Below are positions 38,004-46,177 of a DNA stretch of 64,000 bases, one piece after another (position 1 is the first letter of the stretch; every line of letters starts with the position of its first letter). The translations under genes were made by a program, and so were the position numbers. Source of the stretch: Aureibaculum algae (GTDB lineage: Bacteria; Bacteroidota; Bacteroidia; Flavobacteriales; Flavobacteriaceae); contig NZ_CP040749.1 of the NCBI RefSeq assembly GCF_006065315.1, forward strand, positions 62,001 to 126,000, given 5' to 3'. The notes under the pieces were generated by a model. That model had not been told where the DNA came from, made no database searches, and saw only the letters and a list, made by a program, of their open reading frames with translations.

Positions 38004-40418
38004 TTATTTATTTTTTACATATTTTTCTAACCATTGGTCTTGTTCCCAAAGCAAATGTAAGATACTTTCTTTTGCTCTATAACCATGACTTTCTTTTGGA
38101 AGCATAACTAACCTTACCGTTGCTCCTAAGCCTTTTAAGGCGTTAAAATAACGTTCACTTTGTAGTGGATAAGTTCCAGAATTGTTGTCAGCAATACCAT
38201 GTGTCATTAATAATGGAGTTTTCATTTTATCAGCGTGCATAAAGGGTGACATCGTGTAATATACTTCTGGGGCCTCCCAATAATTTCGTTCTTCACTTTG
38301 AAACCCAAAAGGTGTTAATGTTCTATTGTAAGCACCGCTTCTAGCGATACCTGCTGCAAATAAATTACAATGTGATAATAAATTGGCCACCATAAATGCA
38401 CCATAACTATGCCCGCCCACAGCAACGCGATTTCTATCTATATAGCCCAAACTATCTACGGCATCAATAGCGGCTTTGGCATTACCTACCAATTGCGTTC
38501 TAAAGGTATCATTGGGTTGGTTATCACCTTCACCTACAATAGGAAATGCCGCGTCATCTAGGACTACGTAACCTTTATCTACCCAATAGATTGGAGAGCC
38601 CCAATAGGGAGAAATAAACTCATTAGAATTGCTTGTATTTTGAGAAGCACTACTTTTATCTTTATATTCTCTTGGGTACGCCCATAAAATCATTGGCATT
38701 TTTTCTTTTTTCTCCATATCATAACCAACAGGAAGATATAATGTGCCAGAAAGATCTAATCCATCTTCACGTTTGTAATTAATAACTTCCTTATGAACAT
38801 TTTGAATAGCCTTAAACGGGTTCTCAAAAGCAGTCAATTGCGTTAATTTTTCATTTCGCAATTTTTTAAAATAATAATTAGGGTATTCACTTGGCGATTC
38901 TATTCGAACCAGTAATTCATTTTTATCCACATCAAAATCATAAATATCTTCTAACTTATCAGTATATGCAGATTGGTAGACCCGTTCTTTTTTCTTTGTT
39001 TTTAAATTTAGTTTATCTACGAACGGAAATTGACCTTTGTCAGAATACCCGTCACCAATTAAATACGAATTATTGTTTTTATCTATGGCCACTACAGATC
39101 TTCCCATTTCATTTCTTTTGGTAACAAATCGCCCTGGGTTTGCATAGACATCTTGGTAGTTTCTGTCTTCAATAATTTCCGATTGTTGAGAAGCATCAGA
39201 AGGATTAAAAATGTAGGTCTTGGTGTTTCTAGTATTCCACCAATAATCAAAGGCAATAGCAACATTGTCATTAGCCCATTGAATACCAGAATAACGATTT
39301 ATAGTTTTTAAAATACTTTTACCATCTCCTTTAAACGGAGCTTCTAGTTGAAAAACTTCATCTCTAAAATCGACTTTGTTTTCAGGATTCCCTTCGTCTA
39401 ATGCTTCCGCATAAATCAGAGTTGAAGGTTTGTCAGAACGCCAGCTCATGTTTCTTCTACCTTTTTTAACAGCCATAAAACCTTGTGGCAAGTCTTCCAA
39501 TAATGGAGACTCTAAGACTTGAGCTATTTCCATACCATTTTTAGCATAAATTTTAGTTATAGAAGGAAAACGTCCATAAGTAACGAGGTATGAAAATGGT
39601 TTTTGAATAGTATTTACCATTACATATTTACCATCAGGAGAAAAAGTAATAGATCCATACATATCAGTTTCTAACCATTTCAGTGTATCTCCATTTAAAG
39701 AAATTTTATACAATTCTGACAGTGCCAATTGTTCAAAGTTATGTTCATCATTAGGGTTCTTCAATAAATCTTGATAGGTTCTGTTTTGAGCTTTTTTACC
39801 ATCATTAACAGAAACTGTTGGACCTGTTGGGATCGCTTCACTCGTATTAATCAATTCTTTTCTATCTTCAGAAAGCATTTTTACCAAAATAGATTCACTG
39901 TCTTCAAACCAATTAATAACATCTCGCATATTGGCATTGATTTTTGCATCTGTTAATTTTCTAGCAGTTGCAGAAGCAATGTCTATAACCCACAATTCAA
40001 CCCCTTCCGTTGTGGTTTGTGTAAAGGCAATCTTCATTTGATTAGGGCTCCAAGTAAAATTGGCAATTCTTGGATTTTCAGGTAATCCCGAAACCTGTAT
40101 TAATTCTGCATTTTTATTACTTAAACTTTTCATTTTAATATTGTTATAGTAGTTGGTTCTACTACCAATATTAGTTTTAGGATTTATACGTAATCCTCCT
40201 AAACGCAGTTCATCTTCAGAAAGTTCAGCAATGGTTTTAAAAGCATCTCTGTATAAAAAAACCATAATCGATTTATTAGCATCCATTATAACTGATGGAG
40301 CTAAAGGAACATCAACTAAATCTAATATTTCTTTTGAAGGTTTTTGATAGGTAACATTTACTTGAGCATTTACTTTTATTATAAAAAGTAGGAGAAAAGC
40401 ATAAATAATTGATTTCAT
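38004..40418 (-). CDS. S9 family prolyl oligopeptidase (glutamyl endopeptidase-like)
   Basis: Exported serine peptidase with signal peptide ending near VNAQ (residue 18). A beta-propeller region (about 100-530) precedes the alpha/beta-hydrolase domain, whose triad is clear: Ser671 in GGHSYGAF, Asp744 in GIADNNSG and His778 in ESHGYRAKES. The segment GIARSGAYNRTLTPFGFQ is close to that of plant chloroplast glutamyl peptidase (CGEP, S9D), so cleavage after Glu is a reasonable guess. Length 804 aa is normal. It is upstream of, and in the same direction as, the PUL regulator, with a 205-base gap that contains an imperfect hairpin. A decayed copy of its 3' end lies at the far end of the PUL. Confidence 0.92.
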   Translation of the reverse strand: MKSIIYAFLLLFIIKVNAQVNVTYQKPSKEILDLVDVPLAPSVIMDANKSIMVFLYRDAFKTIAELSEDELRLGGLRINPKTNIGSRTNYYNNIKMKSLSNKNAELIQVSGLPENPRIANFTWSPNQMKIAFTQTTTEGVELWVIDIASATARKLTDAKINANMRDVINWFEDSESILVKMLSEDRKELINTSEAIPTGPTVSVNDGKKAQNRTYQDLLKNPNDEHNFEQLALSELYKISLNGDTLKWLETDMYGSITFSPDGKYVMVNTIQKPFSYLVTYGRFPSITKIYAKNGMEIAQVLESPLLEDLPQGFMAVKKGRRNMSWRSDKPSTLIYAEALDEGNPENKVDFRDEVFQLEAPFKGDGKSILKTINRYSGIQWANDNVAIAFDYWWNTRNTKTYIFNPSDASQQSEIIEDRNYQDVYANPGRFVTKRNEMGRSVVAIDKNNNSYLIGDGYSDKGQFPFVDKLNLKTKKKERVYQSAYTDKLEDIYDFDVDKNELLVRIESPSEYPNYYFKKLRNEKLTQLTAFENPFKAIQNVHKEVINYKREDGLDLSGTLYLPVGYDMEKKEKMPMILWAYPREYKDKSSASQNTSNSNEFISPYWGSPIYWVDKGYVVLDDAAFPIVGEGDNQPNDTFRTQLVGNAKAAIDAVDSLGYIDRNRVAVGGHSYGAFMVANLLSHCNLFAAGIARSGAYNRTLTPFGFQSEERNYWEAPEVYYTMSPFMHADKMKTPLLMTHGIADNNSGTYPLQSERYFNALKGLGATVRLVMLPKESHGYRAKESILHLLWEQDQWLEKYVKNK

Positions 40419-40548
40419 AGTTGTCTATAATTATGGAGTGGGTTGCTGTAATTATTCAATCTTCAGCAATTTAGTAAGAAATACCCGGAATTTAAAATAA
40501 TAAGTATAGCTTTACGAAAAGCTTTTAAACCGTAACCAAAACTGAATA

Positions 40549-41667
40549 ATGAATAAATTAATCTTAATAATTGTATTTTCTTCTGCATTGTTAATACATG
40601 GCCAAAAATTGGAGACTGGAAAAACTTTGGAAGAGATTGTATTCACAGATTTATTTAATACCTCTATGACTGATAGTGTTAGTTGTTACCGTATACCTTC
40701 TTTAGTTACTGCTCCAAACGGAGACCTAATTGCCGCTATTGACGAGCGTGTACCTTCTTGTGGTGATTTAAAATGGAGTAAGGAAATTAATATCGTTATT
40801 AGGCGTAGCTCAGACAACGGCAAAACTTGGTCAGCTATTGAACGTGTAGTCGATTTTCCATATGGAAAATCAGCCTCAGATCCTTCTATGATTGTGGATA
40901 TTAAAACCAATGAAATTTTTATGTTCTATAATTATATGGATTTGGACAAGGAGTTGAATGTTTATTATTTACATGTTACCAAAAGCTCTGATAATGGGCT
41001 AACATGGAGTAAACCTGAAGATATTACCTCCCAAATTGCAAAACCAGAATGGCATAACGATTTTAAATTTATAACCTCAGGGAGAGGTATACAAACTAAA
41101 GACGGACGATTACTGCATTGCATGGTTAACTTAGAAAGCGGCATGCACGTTTTTGGAAGCGACGATCATGGTAAGTCATGGTTCTTTGTAGATAGCCCCT
41201 TAAAACCAGCTGATGAATCTAAAATTGTGGAATTGGTTGACGGAACATTAATGATTAATGCTCGCGTCAGTAAAGCGGGAATGCGTTATATCCATACTTC
41301 TAAAGACAATGGTAAAACGTGGAAAACCGAACCACAACCCGAGTTGATTGACCCAGCCTGTAATGCCAGTATAATTAGATATACTTCCATTGAAGATGGT
41401 TATAAAAAAAATAGATTGTTATTTTCAAATGCCAACAGCAAAGACCAAAGAGAAAATCTCACTGTAAAAATTAGTTATGACGAAGGTAAAACCTGGTCAA
41501 AAGGGAAAACTGTGTATAGTGGAAGTTCTGCATATTCTTCTTTAACCATTCTTAAAAATGGCGATATCGGTTTGTTTTTTGAAAAGGATAATTATACTGA
41601 AAATCCTTTTGTAAGCTTTTCATTGGAATGGTTAACGGATGGAGAGGATAAGTTGGAGAAGAGGTAA
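40549..41667 (+). CDS. sialidase family protein (GH33-like)
   Basis: Six-bladed propeller exo-sialidase candidate, secreted (signal peptide to about IHGQ, residue 19). The YRIPSL motif (about 47-52) holds the first Arg of the sialidase triad. Several Asp boxes are visible: SSDNGKTWS, SSDNGLTWS, SDDHGKSW, SKDNGKTWK and SYDEGKTWS. ADESKIVELVDGTLMINARVS contains the Glu and a further Arg expected in the active site. 372 aa is a catalytic domain without lectin modules. It diverges from the S9 peptidase gene. Sialic acids or related nonulosonic acids would be the classic substrate; some relatives have other specificities, so the function is provisional. Confidence 0.82.
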   Translation: MNKLILIIVFSSALLIHGQKLETGKTLEEIVFTDLFNTSMTDSVSCYRIPSLVTAPNGDLIAAIDERVPSCGDLKWSKEINIVIRRSSDNGKTWSAIERVVDFPYGKSASDPSMIVDIKTNEIFMFYNYMDLDKELNVYYLHVTKSSDNGLTWSKPEDITSQIAKPEWHNDFKFITSGRGIQTKDGRLLHCMVNLESGMHVFGSDDHGKSWFFVDSPLKPADESKIVELVDGTLMINARVSKAGMRYIHTSKDNGKTWKTEPQPELIDPACNASIIRYTSIEDGYKKNRLLFSNANSKDQRENLTVKISYDEGKTWSKGKTVYSGSSAYSSLTILKNGDIGLFFEKDNYTENPFVSFSLEWLTDGEDKLEKR

Positions 41668-41686
41668 GGTCTAAAAAAACCACCAT

Positions 41687-42076
41687 TTACAAACTCGCGA
41701 GAACAGGGGGAATAATAAGAACTAATAGAAAAGAGACTAACATATAGCTTAAAGTGATTTTCCAGTTCATTTTACGCACTTCATCTGAGAAATCTTCATA
41801 TTTATTTATAATGTCCTTATACCAACTCTTATAATAAATGATTGCTAAATTTAAAATTAATAAAAGAATAAATATAAAAACAAACAAAAGTTTTCCTAAC
41901 TTTTCGTACACATTATAATCCAATATTTTTTTAATAAAACTAAAAATGACCAAAATATTGAAACCTTCTATAGTCGCAAAAACCATCGCTGCAATTCCAA
42001 CTGCAGTTGATTTATCATTTTTTCTTATTGATCTATATACATAATAATATATAAAAGAGTAAACTTTTTTAATCAT
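41687..42076 (-). CDS. small membrane protein of unknown function
   Basis: 129 aa, not recognised. Three likely transmembrane helices are visible: about 25-48 (STAVGIAAMVFATIEGFNIL), 60-82 (LLFVFIFILLLILNLAIIYY) and 108-127 (TLSYMLVSFLLVLIIPPVL). Between helices 2 and 3 is a charged loop (YEDFSDEVRKMNWK). No signal peptide or enzyme motif was seen. It starts 43 bases after the stop of the sulfatase that reads toward it and could be its downstream operon partner. It is convergent with the sialidase gene, 19 bases away. Confidence 0.65.
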   Translation of the reverse strand: MIKKVYSFIYYYVYRSIRKNDKSTAVGIAAMVFATIEGFNILVIFSFIKKILDYNVYEKLGKLLFVFIFILLLILNLAIIYYKSWYKDIINKYEDFSDEVRKMNWKITLSYMLVSFLLVLIIPPVLASL

Positions 42077-42119
42077 TATTAATTTTATTCCTAGCTCCAG
42101 TAAGTTTTACTAGTATAAA

Positions 42120-43748
42120 CTAATGCCTTTTCTTCTTATCCTTATACAATTCAATATATTGATTATCCAACGTTTCAGAATCTTTATATTTTTCTCGAGT
42201 TTCTTTTAACTTTTGTTTCATTTCAGCAATTTCATCAGCATAGTTTTTATCATTGATGAGGTTATGCATTTCTTGCGGATCTTTTTTACGGTCGTAAAAT
42301 TCCCATGTATCTATATCATGGTAAAAATGTATGATTTTAAATTCTTTTGTAGCAATACCATAGTGGCGTTTTACAGCGTGCTCTGCAGGGTATTCATAAT
42401 AATGATAATACACAGCATCTCTGTCCCATTTTTCTTTTTGACCTTTTAAAAGAGGTACTAAGCTTTCACCTTGCATATCATCTGGTGCATTAACACCAGC
42501 TATTTCAAGAAAAGTTTGAGCAAAGTCAAGGTTTTGTACCATTTCATCTTCTGTGGTACCCGCTGTAATTTTGTTTGGCCATTTTATCAATAAAGGAGTT
42601 TTAAAAGACTCGTCATACATAAAGCGTTTATCAAACCAACCATGTTCACCAAGATAGAAACCTTGGTCTGATGTATAAATAATCACTGTATTATCTGATA
42701 ATTTTTCTTCATCTAAATAATCTAACATTCTACCCACATTATCATCAACTGAAGCAATAGTGCCTAAATAATCTTGTAAATAACGTTGGTATTTCCATTC
42801 CATTAGTTGTTTATCGTCCATCGTAGGGTATCGCTTTTCGAAATCGGCAATAATAGGATTGTAAACACTATCCCAACGACTACGTTGTTCAGGAGTCATA
42901 CGTTTTGTTTCAGACCTTCCCATTCCATCAAAAATGTTTAATTTTTTTAGAACTTCCTGATCAATTTTGTTATCATAAGCTAAATGCATATGCTTTAAAA
43001 TATTCATTTCAGCAGTTTTTGCAGCCACTCTACCTTCATAATTATCGAATAAAGTTTCTGGTAACGGAAATGTTTTTTTGGTATATTCTTTATAGTATTT
43101 TTCAGCGGGGTACCAAGCTCTATGTGGTGCTTTGTGTAAATACATTAATAAAAAAGGTTTTTCAGTATCTCTTCTGTTTTTTAACCAATCAAGAGCTAAG
43201 TCCGTGGTAATGTCGGTTACATAACCATTTATCGTGGTATCCCCTTTTTGAGTTATAAACTTTGGGTTATAATAATTTCCTTGTCCTGGTAAGATTTTAA
43301 ATTCATCAAAACCTTTCGGATTGTTACCAAAATGTAATTTACCAAACATGGCCGTTTGGTAACCCGCATTTTGCAACAATTGCGGAAAGGTAACATTTGT
43401 GGTGTCAAAGGCACTCAAATTATCAATCTTTCCATTTAAATGGCTGTGTTTTCCTGTTAATATAACTGCCCTTGAAGGTGCACAGATAGAGTTGGTAACA
43501 CTAGCATTATTAAAAAGCATACCCTCATTGGCAAGCCTATCAATATTTGGGGTTTTTATTAACTTATCAGAATAGGCACTTATCGCTTGATAGGCATGAT
43601 CGTCTGACATAATAAAAACAATATTGGGTTTTTTATTTTCTGTCGTTGGTGTTTTGTCGTTTTTTTGTTCAGTTTTACATGATGTCATAAATAACAAAAT
43701 GCTTGTTAATACTGCAAACTTGAATGTGCTGATTGGGTTGATGGTCAT
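42120..43748 (-). CDS. S1 family sulfatase, lipoprotein (S1_11-like)
   Basis: Fifth sulfatase of the window. Lipobox MTSC (Cys24). Formylglycine precursor Cys89 in SICAPSRAVILTGKHSH, metal-binding MSDDH (47-51) followed by AYQAISAY, and TSDQGFYLGEHGWFDKRF. The AYQAISAY-TPNIDRLANEG pattern is typical of N-acetylglucosamine-6-sulfatase-like S1_11 enzymes. It resembles the sulfatase at 6692-8290 in layout, including the closing WEFYDRKKDPQEMHN, so the two may be paralogues. It is separated from the main enzyme cluster by about 19 kb, next to the sialidase, which suggests a satellite set for the same kind of glycan (inference). Confidence 0.92.
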   Translation of the reverse strand: MTINPISTFKFAVLTSILLFMTSCKTEQKNDKTPTTENKKPNIVFIMSDDHAYQAISAYSDKLIKTPNIDRLANEGMLFNNASVTNSICAPSRAVILTGKHSHLNGKIDNLSAFDTTNVTFPQLLQNAGYQTAMFGKLHFGNNPKGFDEFKILPGQGNYYNPKFITQKGDTTINGYVTDITTDLALDWLKNRRDTEKPFLLMYLHKAPHRAWYPAEKYYKEYTKKTFPLPETLFDNYEGRVAAKTAEMNILKHMHLAYDNKIDQEVLKKLNIFDGMGRSETKRMTPEQRSRWDSVYNPIIADFEKRYPTMDDKQLMEWKYQRYLQDYLGTIASVDDNVGRMLDYLDEEKLSDNTVIIYTSDQGFYLGEHGWFDKRFMYDESFKTPLLIKWPNKITAGTTEDEMVQNLDFAQTFLEIAGVNAPDDMQGESLVPLLKGQKEKWDRDAVYYHYYEYPAEHAVKRHYGIATKEFKIIHFYHDIDTWEFYDRKKDPQEMHNLINDKNYADEIAEMKQKLKETREKYKDSETLDNQYIELYKDKKKRH

Positions 43749-43944
43749 TTTAATAAAGATTATTGCTTATTGGGTAAAGTTAAACTTATTAATTCTTTTT
43801 TTGCTAAAGTTGCTTTTTTATAATAAAAGAGAAAATAACTTTTACTAAAATTTAGGCTGAGGGCATCTTTTAGTCTTTTATTAAAAATGAAAGTTAGGTA
43901 TTATTGAAAATTCAATAAAAAAGAGTATATATCACTAAAAATAA

Positions 43945-43975
43945 TTTGTTTATTAAATTTTTAATAATAGATTTG
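43945..43975 (+). promoter_or_regulatory. promoter of the aromatic amino acid operon
   Basis: Bacteroidota-type promoter: -33 TTTG at 43945-43948 and -7 TAGATTTG at 43968-43975, separated by 19 bases, which is the expected spacing. Predicted transcription start is near 43981, about 13 bases before the leader-peptide ATG. The stretch 43749-43944 before it, after the divergent sulfatase, shows no other recognisable element. Confidence 0.75.
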
Positions 43976-43993
43976 TCTTTTCAAACAGAGAAA

Positions 43994-44083
43994 ATGAATT
44001 TATTTAACACTTGGCAAGCTTATTTCTACTTCTTTTATTTTTATAAGATGGAGCGAGGCTTTGTTGGTGTTTTAGAACAATAA
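43994..44083 (+). CDS. Phe/Tyr-rich attenuator leader peptide
   Basis: Short ORF of 29 codons (ATG 43994, TAA 44081-44083). After MNLFNTWQA come eight consecutive aromatic codons, YFYFFYFY (44021-44044), then KMERGFVGVLEQ. It is the first ORF after the predicted promoter and lies directly upstream of the antiterminator/terminator pair and the prephenate dehydratase gene. Such a codon run is the hallmark of ribosome-mediated attenuation: low charged tRNA-Phe or tRNA-Tyr would stall the ribosome here. The peptide itself need have no function. Confidence 0.85.
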   Translation: MNLFNTWQAYFYFFYFYKMERGFVGVLEQ

Positions 44084-44131
44084 TTTATAAACACAATCAT
44101 ATATAAGCCTCGTTAATTCGAGGCTTTTTTT
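44051..44131 (+). promoter_or_regulatory. antiterminator/terminator switch of the aromatic attenuator
   Basis: The octamer CGAGGCTT occurs at 44054-44061, inside the leader ORF after the aromatic codons, and again at 44119-44126 as the 3' arm of the terminator. The shared partner AAGCCTCG (44105-44112) can pair with either copy. With the early copy it forms an antiterminator; with the late copy it forms the terminator. A weak segment 1 (AAGCTT, 44016-44021) can pair with AGGCTT at 44056-44061, and a ribosome stalled on the Phe/Tyr run would cover it. All elements of a classical attenuator are present. Confidence 0.82.
44105..44131 (+). terminator. attenuator terminator before prephenate dehydratase
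   Basis: Perfect 8-bp stem AAGCCTCG / CGAGGCTT with loop TTAATT, followed by a T tract ending at 44131. It lies 66 bases before the pheA-type start codon and after the leader peptide stop. Confidence 0.88.
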
Positions 44132-44196
44132 ATGAATTGATTTAAACTTTTAAGGATAGATTAAGTTTTAACCAATTCAATTGTAAATTTTTAAAC

Positions 44197-45033
44197 ATGA
44201 ATATTGCTATTCAAGGTATTTTAGGCTCATTTCACCACATCGTGGCTCATCAGTATTTTGGTGAAGATGTTAATTTAACAGAGTGCTTGTCTTTTGATGT
44301 AATGCCTCAACTAATGAATTCAAATAAAGTAGACGGAGCTGTTATGGCCATTGAAAATACGTTAGCAGGTTCTATTTTATCAAATTATGCTTTGATTGAT
44401 GAATTCGATTTAAGAATTCATGGTGAAGTACATTTGCCTATTCATCATAATTTAATGGCATTGGAAGGGCAGTCGTTATCAGACATAAAAGAAGTATGGT
44501 CGCACCCAATGGCAATATTACAATGTAGAAAATACTTTAGAGATTATCCAAATATTAAATTGGTTGAAGAAAGTGATACGGCTGAGGTTGCAAAACAAAT
44601 ACAAGATAAAAAGTTGATGGGTATTGCTGCTATTGCGAGTAATATGGCTGCTGAAATATATAATTTGAATATCATTGAAAGTGAAATACAGACAAGGAAG
44701 CAAAACTATACCCGCTTTTTTATATTAAAGAAAAGCAATGGTAATATTCATACAACAAACGAAGTTAATAAAGCATCGTTACGCTTTGTAACTCACCATC
44801 ATACAGGAAGTTTGTCTGAGGTATTGCGTATTTTTGCTAGCTTTAATATGAATTTGTCCAAAATACAATCGTTACCAATTATTGATAACCCCTGGAATTA
44901 TTCCTTTTTTGCAGATGTTGTTTTTGATGATTATCAACAATTTCAGAAGGCAATTATTGAAGTTAAAAATAAAGTGAGTGATTTAAAAGTAATAGGAGAA
45001 TACAAACAAAGTAAACGTAAGCATGACAGCTAA
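44197..45033 (+). CDS. pheA: prephenate dehydratase
   Basis: Converts prephenate to phenylpyruvate in phenylalanine synthesis. The catalytic domain (1-180) opens with IAIQGILGSFHH instead of the usual GxxGTFS form, and contains the AIENTLAGSI motif (51-60) and YTRFFIL with Thr172. An ACT-like regulatory domain (about 194-275; HHHTGSLSEVLRIFASFNMN) should bind Phe, although the usual ESRP is QSLP here. 278 aa fits a monofunctional enzyme without a chorismate mutase domain; that activity is encoded in the last gene of the operon. First structural gene after the attenuator; its end overlaps the aminotransferase start by 11 bases. Confidence 0.93.
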   Translation: MNIAIQGILGSFHHIVAHQYFGEDVNLTECLSFDVMPQLMNSNKVDGAVMAIENTLAGSILSNYALIDEFDLRIHGEVHLPIHHNLMALEGQSLSDIKEVWSHPMAILQCRKYFRDYPNIKLVEESDTAEVAKQIQDKKLMGIAAIASNMAAEIYNLNIIESEIQTRKQNYTRFFILKKSNGNIHTTNEVNKASLRFVTHHHTGSLSEVLRIFASFNMNLSKIQSLPIIDNPWNYSFFADVVFDDYQQFQKAIIEVKNKVSDLKVIGEYKQSKRKHDS

Positions 45034-46177
45034 AGCCAACAGATTAAATAGCGTAAAGGAGTACTATTTTTCTCGTAAATTAAGGGAAGTTCGTCAGCTT
45101 AAGGCAGCTGGCAAACCTATAATTAATATTGGTATTGGAAGTCCTGATTTGGATCCGCCAATTACTGTAAGTAGAGCAATGCAGAACGCGTTGGAACAAA
45201 ATAATATTCACGGATACCAAAGTTATCAAGGGTTACCAGAATTCAGAGCTGCCATTTCTAATTTCTATAATAAATATTACGATGTTGATATAAACCCAGA
45301 GAATGAAATTTTACCTTTAATGGGTTCCAAAGAGGGCATAATGCACATTTCAATGGCATTTTTAAATGTAGGTGATGAGGTTTTAATTCCAAATCCTGGT
45401 TATCCAACATATACTTCAGTTACTAATTTATTAGAAGCTCAACCTGTGTATTACGATTTGGTGGATGAAAACAATTGGTTACCTGATTTAGAAACCTTAG
45501 AAAAATCTGATTTATCTAAAGTTAAGTTAATGTGGGTAAATTATCCTCATATGCCAACGGGTAAAAAGCCAACAAAAGAGTTGTTTAAAAACCTGATTGC
45601 CTTTGCTAAAAAGCATGATATTATTTTAATAAATGACAATCCATATAGTTTTATCTTAAATGATAATCCGCTTAGTATTCTAAATATAGATGGAGCAAAA
45701 GAGGTGGCGTTAGAGCTAAATTCACTCAGTAAAACTTTTAATATGGCAGGTTGGCGTGTAGGTATGTTATTGGGTTCTGCTGAGCATATGAATACGGTTT
45801 TACAGGTAAAAAGTAATATGGATTCAGGAATGTTTTATGGCATTCAACAGGGAGCAATTGCAGCCCTACAATCGGATAATAGTTGGTTTAATAACCTAAA
45901 TATTATTTATGAAAAACGTAGAAATATCGCTTGGAAGATTGCCGATGCGTTAGGTTGTACATATGACAAGGATGCCTCTGGTTTGTTTGTTTGGGCAAAA
46001 TTACCAATTGGATTAACGGCAGAGCAAACAGCAGATGATTTATTATATACCTATGATGTGTTTTTAGCTCCAGGTACTATTTTTGGAACTAATGGAGAAG
46101 GGTATATAAGACTTTCGTTATGTGTTACAGAAGAAGTTTTAAGCGAAGTATTAAGTCGAATATTGAGAGCTAATTAA
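45023..46177 (+). CDS. class I/II aminotransferase, probably aromatic
   Basis: PLP-dependent fold-type I aminotransferase. PLP lysine Lys237 lies in NSLSKTFNMAGWRVG; other landmarks are GIGSPDLDPP (37-46), PNPGYPTY (123-130) and NDNPYSFI. The overall sequence resembles LL-diaminopimelate/aspartate-type aminotransferases, but its place between prephenate dehydratase (11-base overlap) and prephenate dehydrogenase (no gap) argues that it transaminates phenylpyruvate and 4-hydroxyphenylpyruvate to Phe and Tyr. Length 384 aa is normal. Substrate is inferred from context. Confidence 0.9.
   Translation: MTAKANRLNSVKEYYFSRKLREVRQLKAAGKPIINIGIGSPDLDPPITVSRAMQNALEQNNIHGYQSYQGLPEFRAAISNFYNKYYDVDINPENEILPLMGSKEGIMHISMAFLNVGDEVLIPNPGYPTYTSVTNLLEAQPVYYDLVDENNWLPDLETLEKSDLSKVKLMWVNYPHMPTGKKPTKELFKNLIAFAKKHDIILINDNPYSFILNDNPLSILNIDGAKEVALELNSLSKTFNMAGWRVGMLLGSAEHMNTVLQVKSNMDSGMFYGIQQGAIAALQSDNSWFNNLNIIYEKRRNIAWKIADALGCTYDKDASGLFVWAKLPIGLTAEQTADDLLYTYDVFLAPGTIFGTNGEGYIRLSLCVTEEVLSEVLSRILRAN

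Noticed and set aside
40507-40522. Small inverted repeat AGCTTTACGAAAAGCT upstream of the sialidase gene.
   Set aside because: 6-bp AT-rich stem with a 4-base loop and no T tract or known operator form; not distinguishable from chance.
42090-42118. AGTAA-GTT-TTACT hairpin between the small membrane protein and sulfatase genes.
   Set aside because: Five-bp AT-rich stem without a T tract; not supported as terminator or operator.
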